A stretch of 64,000 bases of DNA from Gammaproteobacteria bacterium (lineage in GTDB: Bacteria; Pseudomonadota; Gammaproteobacteria; Pseudomonadales; Azotimanducaceae): positions 1-64,000 of the forward strand of contig JAPOVK010000020.1 in NCBI GenBank assembly GCA_026708185.1, in the 5' to 3' direction. The translations under genes and the position numbers were made by a program. This document shows positions 60,445-64,000 of the stretch, in pieces. How positions within the stretch are numbered: the first letter of the stretch is position 1; each line of letters starts with the position of its first letter. The notes below the pieces were generated by a model. That model worked only from the letters and a program-made list of their open reading frames with translations. It ran no database searches and was not told where the DNA came from.

Positions 60445-61154
60445 TCCTTCTCGTCGATCTCGGCTTGCCGCAGCGCCGTGTCGCCGATGTTGTCGGGCAG
60501 CTTCCACTCGGCTTGATGCGCGTGCGCACCGTCGATGATCCGCTGGACGGCATCGAGCGAGTGCTCGTCGAACTTCATACCCGGCGCGTCGCTTTTCCCC
60601 CCGCCGGCGCGGAATTCTAGGACTTCGACGCCCGCCGGCCCGGCCGTGTACTTGTACGGCATGCCGTTGGGGACGAAGAAGCCCGAACCCGGTCCCAGGC
60701 GGCGTCGCCCCAGGATGATCTCGCCCGCGACGACGTAGTACAGGCAGTCGCCGTAGCGCGGGTGGCTGTGCCGAAACAGGGGCAGATTGGGCCCGAACCA
60801 GACGTGCACCAAGCTCATGCCGTTGGGGCCGGACTGGCTGAACAGGGGCGTCGTGCTCGTGCCGTGGCCATAGGACTGGATCATCTCGCCGATCTTCCGG
60901 CGCACCGGCTCTTCGCCGTACTCCTCGGCGAGTTCGCCGTACTCAAAGCCATCGGCCGCCTTGTCGACGTCGATCGCCTCGGGCGGGAACGTCGGGCGCA
61001 ACTTGGGGTTCTCCCAGATTTCGAACGGACCCCGTTCGGAGATATGCAGCTTGCTGTCGGCCTCTGTCTGCTGCTCTTCTTCAGTGCGAGGGGTTCCCCC
61101 TCGCGCTCCCCGGCTGAGGGCTCCTTCGCTGGTGTCGTATGCGGGCTGTGCCAT
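60441..61154 (-). CDS. Cupin-domain protein
   Basis: A 237-residue single cupin. Metal ligands are visible as LFRHSHPRYGDCLYYVVAGEI (two histidines and a glutamate), with GSGFFVPNGMPYKYTAG as the second half of the barrel. Function is unknown; it heads the operon with the molybdenum enzyme. The N-terminal stretch SEGALSRGARGGTPRTEE is encoded by copy B of the palindromic element, in a different frame than copy A. The family core begins only at about residue 33. Confidence 0.78.
   Translation of the reverse strand: MAQPAYDTSEGALSRGARGGTPRTEEEQQTEADSKLHISERGPFEIWENPKLRPTFPPEAIDVDKAADGFEYGELAEEYGEEPVRRKIGEMIQSYGHGTSTTPLFSQSGPNGMSLVHVWFGPNLPLFRHSHPRYGDCLYYVVAGEIILGRRRLGPGSGFFVPNGMPYKYTAGPAGVEVLEFRAGGGKSDAPGMKFDEHSLDAVQRIIDGAHAHQAEWKLPDNIGDTALRQAEIDEKD
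61085..61123 (-). repeat. Palindromic dispersed element, copy B
   Basis: A 39-bp unit on the minus strand inside the cupin gene, identical to copy A over 27 bp and differing in the hairpin loop (GAA instead of CTTG). The hairpin is GCGAGGGG / GAA / CCCCTCGC read on the coding strand. The reading frame is kept but the encoded peptide differs from copy A. Confidence 0.85.
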
Positions 61155-61227
61155 GGCGGTGTTTCCATTGCCGTTACCGATGCCTTAGCGTAGCAGACAC
61201 CCGATTCCGTGCACGAGGCCAAGCGCC

Positions 61228-63480
61228 ATGGATCAAGCCCTCCACATCCCAAACCGCGACGACGCGTTCGACATCTGCTGGGACGACCTCGGCATCCCGC
61301 ACGTCTACGCGACCACGGTCGCCGACGCGTTCCGCGGCATGGGATACGTCGAGGGCTACGAGCGACTCTGGCAGATCCACCTGTCCTGCCTGTATGCCAA
61401 CGGCAACGCGGCGGAAGTGTTCGGCGAGCGCTTCGTACGCCAGGACGTGCTGCACCGCGCCTTCGACGTTCCCGCGCGACGCCTCGGCATTCCTGAGAGC
61501 GAGGGCGATTGGATCGTCGACGCCTATCTCGAGGGCCTTAACGCCTACGTGGCGACACTCGCCGAGCCGCCTCCCGAGTTTGCCGGAATCAATGCAACCC
61601 CGCGGCCGTTCACCCGCGCGGACATCGCGGCCCGGTACCGCTTCAGCAGTTGGTTCCAGGCACGCAGTTGGCCGGAGAAGATGTTCCTCGGAAGGACCAT
61701 GGTCCGGCATGGCGTCGATCGCTTCCGCGACCATGCGCCGACCTTCTCCGAGGCGGACGCGCAAGCCGTGGCCACCCTCGGCGAGCCCTTGGGCGAACTG
61801 GACCTGACGCCAATCGCGCTGATCAATCCAGCGCTCAACTTCAGCGGCAGCAACAACTGGGCGGTGACCGGGCACCGCACCGCCTCCGGATTGCCGATGC
61901 TCGCGACCGATCCCCATCAGCCCCATTCCATCCCCAACACGTTCTTCTACGTGCATCTCCACGCACCCGGCTGGGACGTCTTCGGCGCGTCGTTTCCGGG
62001 CGTTCCCTACTTCATGATGGGCTACACCCGCGACGTGGCGTGGGGACTGACCACGGGGTTCACCGACAACTACGACGTCTACATCGAAGAGGTCGACGGC
62101 GACCGCGCCCGCACGCCCACTGGCTGGTCGTCGCTCGACAGGCGGACCGAGACCATCGCCGTGCGCGACGAGGATGCGCGCGAATTCGAGATCGTCACCT
62201 CTCGGCACGGACCCGTCCTCGAGAACCTGACCCACGCATTGGGCATGCGCGATGCACCCACCGGGCGGTTCCGCACCGCCTTGCGCTGGGCGCTCGGGCA
62301 CAACCCAACCTCCGCCGGGACCTTGGCCCGGCTGCCGCTCGCCCGAACGGCCGAGGAGTTCGCCGGCACGCTGTTCGAGAACGACGTTACGCCGCTCGTC
62401 AACAACATCATCGCCGTCGACCGTCACAACTCGCTGCGCCGGTTCATCGTCGCAACGCTGCCCAAACGCCGGGACGTGACCGGCGTCGTACCACTGCCGG
62501 GTTGGGATGCGCGCTACGACTTCGAGCAGGCCACGGCCGCCGAACTGACCGTCGAAGTCGACCCGCCCTCGCATTTCGCCGTCACCGCGAACAACGACAC
62601 GCTGGGCGCCGAGGCGCCATTCCCGATCCACACGTTCGCGGCGAACAGCGCGCGAGCCGACCGTGTCGTCGAGCTGGTTGGCGAGGGGGACGCCTTCACG
62701 GCGGCCGATTTCGAGGCCATGCAGGCCGATCTCAAGGATCTGCGGGCCGCCACACTCGTACCCGAGTTCCTACCGTTCATCGAGGACACGGGTGATCCGA
62801 AACTCGACGTCGTGCATCGCGTGCTCGCCGACTGGGACTACCGTGCGGAGGCGTCGTCGCCAGCCGCCGCGGTGCACTACACGTTCCTCGACCGCATGTG
62901 GCACTGCCGCTTCCTAGTGCGCTCGCTCGGCAAGGATTTCGCCGTGCAACCGGCGGCAGCGCCATCGTTGAACCGAGTGGAGCCGCGCTACTACCCGGCA
63001 CCGATCTGGGATCAGGACCTCCTCGCCGAGTCCATCCAAGAGGTGTACCGGGGCGTCTACGACGACCTAGTGCGCGAACTCGGGGCTCCCGAACAGTGGC
63101 GGTACGGCGCGATCCACCAGGTCCATTTCTGGCACACGCTGCGCAAACGCCCGCCGTGGGAAGACATGCAGGTCGGACCCGTGCCCTTCGGTGGCAGCGG
63201 CACGACGCTCGCGATGGCCATGCACATGGGCCGCGGTCCAGGCAAGGAATCGGGGGATGACCGGGTGCCTCAGCGCGTCTTCCACGGCCCTGCGTTCCGG
63301 CTGGTGGTCGACCTGGCGAACCCCGACCACTGCCGGTTCGTGATCGCCTCAGGCAACAGCGGACGCCCCCGCAGCCGCCATGCGACCGACCACTTCGAGA
63401 CGTGGCTGAAGAGCGAGCACTACACCGTTACCTTGCTGCGCGACGAGCTGACGGTCGAGGAGACCTGGCGCATCGCTTGA
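61228..63480 (+). CDS. Penicillin acylase (Ntn-hydrolase) family protein
   Basis: A 750-residue amidase of the penicillin/acyl-homoserine-lactone acylase family. It opens IPHVYATTVADAFRGMGYVEGYERLWQ. The self-cleavage/nucleophile site is NFSGSNNWAVTG, the serine becoming the N-terminus of the beta chain. YTRDVAWGLTTGFTDNYDVY and VTANNDT follow. Substrates in the family are amides of fatty acids or aromatic acids, including AHL signals. Unlike most members no signal peptide is visible at this start, so either it is cytoplasmic or the true start lies elsewhere. Confidence 0.88.
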   Translation: MDQALHIPNRDDAFDICWDDLGIPHVYATTVADAFRGMGYVEGYERLWQIHLSCLYANGNAAEVFGERFVRQDVLHRAFDVPARRLGIPESEGDWIVDAYLEGLNAYVATLAEPPPEFAGINATPRPFTRADIAARYRFSSWFQARSWPEKMFLGRTMVRHGVDRFRDHAPTFSEADAQAVATLGEPLGELDLTPIALINPALNFSGSNNWAVTGHRTASGLPMLATDPHQPHSIPNTFFYVHLHAPGWDVFGASFPGVPYFMMGYTRDVAWGLTTGFTDNYDVYIEEVDGDRARTPTGWSSLDRRTETIAVRDEDAREFEIVTSRHGPVLENLTHALGMRDAPTGRFRTALRWALGHNPTSAGTLARLPLARTAEEFAGTLFENDVTPLVNNIIAVDRHNSLRRFIVATLPKRRDVTGVVPLPGWDARYDFEQATAAELTVEVDPPSHFAVTANNDTLGAEAPFPIHTFAANSARADRVVELVGEGDAFTAADFEAMQADLKDLRAATLVPEFLPFIEDTGDPKLDVVHRVLADWDYRAEASSPAAAVHYTFLDRMWHCRFLVRSLGKDFAVQPAAAPSLNRVEPRYYPAPIWDQDLLAESIQEVYRGVYDDLVRELGAPEQWRYGAIHQVHFWHTLRKRPPWEDMQVGPVPFGGSGTTLAMAMHMGRGPGKESGDDRVPQRVFHGPAFRLVVDLANPDHCRFVIASGNSGRPRSRHATDHFETWLKSEHYTVTLLRDELTVEETWRIA

Positions 63481-63592
63481 CCGCCAATCAGGTAGGTAGC
63501 AAGTTCGTCGCTACACGTGTGGAGGATGTCTTACATGAACTTCAGACATCGCCCCAAGACGTCAGAACCGGGCAGCGCTTACGGTGTTGCCC

Positions 63593-64000
63593 ATGCACGA
63601 TCCGATCTACAGGCGACTGTTCGGTTACCGCCGTATGGTGGCCGACCTGCTACGGGTGGTCGGCGATGCGGAGTTGCTCCAGGAAGTGGACCTCGAGGAG
63701 CTCGACAAGCTACCAGCAGACTACGTCGGCGACAGCGGCCAGCAACGCCGTGGCGATACCGTATGGCGCGTGAGCTATCGCGGCGGGTCCTTGTACCTTC
63801 TGATCCTGTTGGAGTTTCAATCGACGAGCGACTCCCTCATGGCATTGCGCAACCTGGAATACACCACGCTGCTGTACAGGGAGCTTGAGCGCCGCGATGA
63901 ACTCGGGACGCCCGGCGCGTGGCCGCCTGTGCTGCCGGTGGTGCTCTACAACGGCGAGACGCGGTGGACCGCCGAACTGGAGATGCGGGAACTGATCGCG
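63593..64000 (+). CDS. Rpn/YhgA-like recombination-promoting nuclease, cut by window edge
   Basis: The first 136 codons are open to the last base. MHDPIYRRLFGYRRMVADLLR is the standard opening of Rpn (PD-(D/E)XK, formerly transposase_31/YhgA) proteins. The nuclease core appears as DTVWRVSYRGG (D) and LYLLILLEFQSTSD (E-x-Q), then MALRNLEYTTLLYREL and PVVLYNGETRWT. Rpn proteins are DNA endonucleases of accessory regions with proposed roles in recombination and defence. The 3' end is not in the window. Confidence 0.88.
   Translation, partial: MHDPIYRRLFGYRRMVADLLRVVGDAELLQEVDLEELDKLPADYVGDSGQQRRGDTVWRVSYRGGSLYLLILLEFQSTSDSLMALRNLEYTTLLYRELERRDELGTPGAWPPVLPVVLYNGETRWTAELEMRELIA

Noticed and set aside
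1-64000. CRISPR array
   Set aside because: No regularly spaced direct repeats were seen anywhere; the only tandem repeat is the coding 18-bp repeat in the PP2C gene.

Overview
This is a GC-rich window from a Gram-negative bacterium, most likely a gammaproteobacterium. The evidence is the rnr-rlmB pair, the BamA/TamA-type outer-membrane protein, the Xanthomonas/Caulobacter-type TonB receptor with SapC and tryptophan-halogenase-like genes, and single-domain ppc and glyA. The many Fe(II)/2-oxoglutarate oxygenases, a sulfatase, a PQQ dehydrogenase and an island full of defence-like genes suggest a heterotroph or host-associated lineage. That lifestyle is inference only.

Positions 1 to about 15,850 look like a genomic island ending at a tRNA-Leu(CAG) gene (15,860-15,946, minus strand). 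From left to right it holds: the 3' end of a P4-type integrase; an N6-adenine methyltransferase with a PD-(D/E)XK-like partner; three genes resembling worn parts of an integrative conjugative element (MobH/TraI-like, TIGR03761-like, ribbon-helix-helix); a tightly overlapped PP2C phosphatase - Ser/Thr kinase - Ser/Thr kinase operon whose last kinase ends in a cold-shock domain; a serine resolvase broken by two frameshifts; and a minus-strand three-gene operon whose first gene has lost the start of its HsdR-type nuclease domain next to the tRNA.

Positions 16,000 to 41,850 are chromosomal metabolism: RNase R and RlmB, PEP carboxylase, an outer-membrane barrel protein, a phosphodiesterase, a trans-sulfuration enzyme, a UMF1-type transporter, an amidohydrolase, a sulfatase, and five Fe/2OG oxygenases (three PhyH-type, two TauD/BBOX-type). 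At 38,390-39,124 a glutaredoxin-DinB-like protein has an in-frame TGA exactly where the first cysteine of its CxxC motif belongs, and its ATG overlaps the stop of the upstream gene. This is the best candidate for an overlooked selenoprotein. Beside it, a full-length D-threonine-aldolase/DSD1-type enzyme sits with a shortened paralogue that has lost the PLP lysine.

Positions 41,850 to 53,119 form a LacI-controlled nutrient-uptake locus: TonB receptor, halogenase-like flavoprotein, SapC, JmjC-like cupin, second halogenase-like flavoprotein, LacI regulator and GH3 glycosidase. Two perfect 12-bp palindromes flank a TTGACA-17-TATAAC promoter before the receptor, and a near-identical third lies before lacI. 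Hairpins after the receptor may set the expression ratio.

Positions 53,120 to 64,000 carry a class C beta-lactamase-fold hydrolase, a PD-(D/E)XK-like protein, a PQQ alcohol dehydrogenase with the Asp-x-Asp lanthanide signature, serine hydroxymethyltransferase, an overlapping cupin - molybdenum oxidoreductase - cytochrome c operon, a penicillin-acylase-family hydrolase, and the start of an Rpn-family nuclease cut by the window edge. A roughly 40-bp palindromic element occurs twice, each time inside a coding region but in different reading frames.
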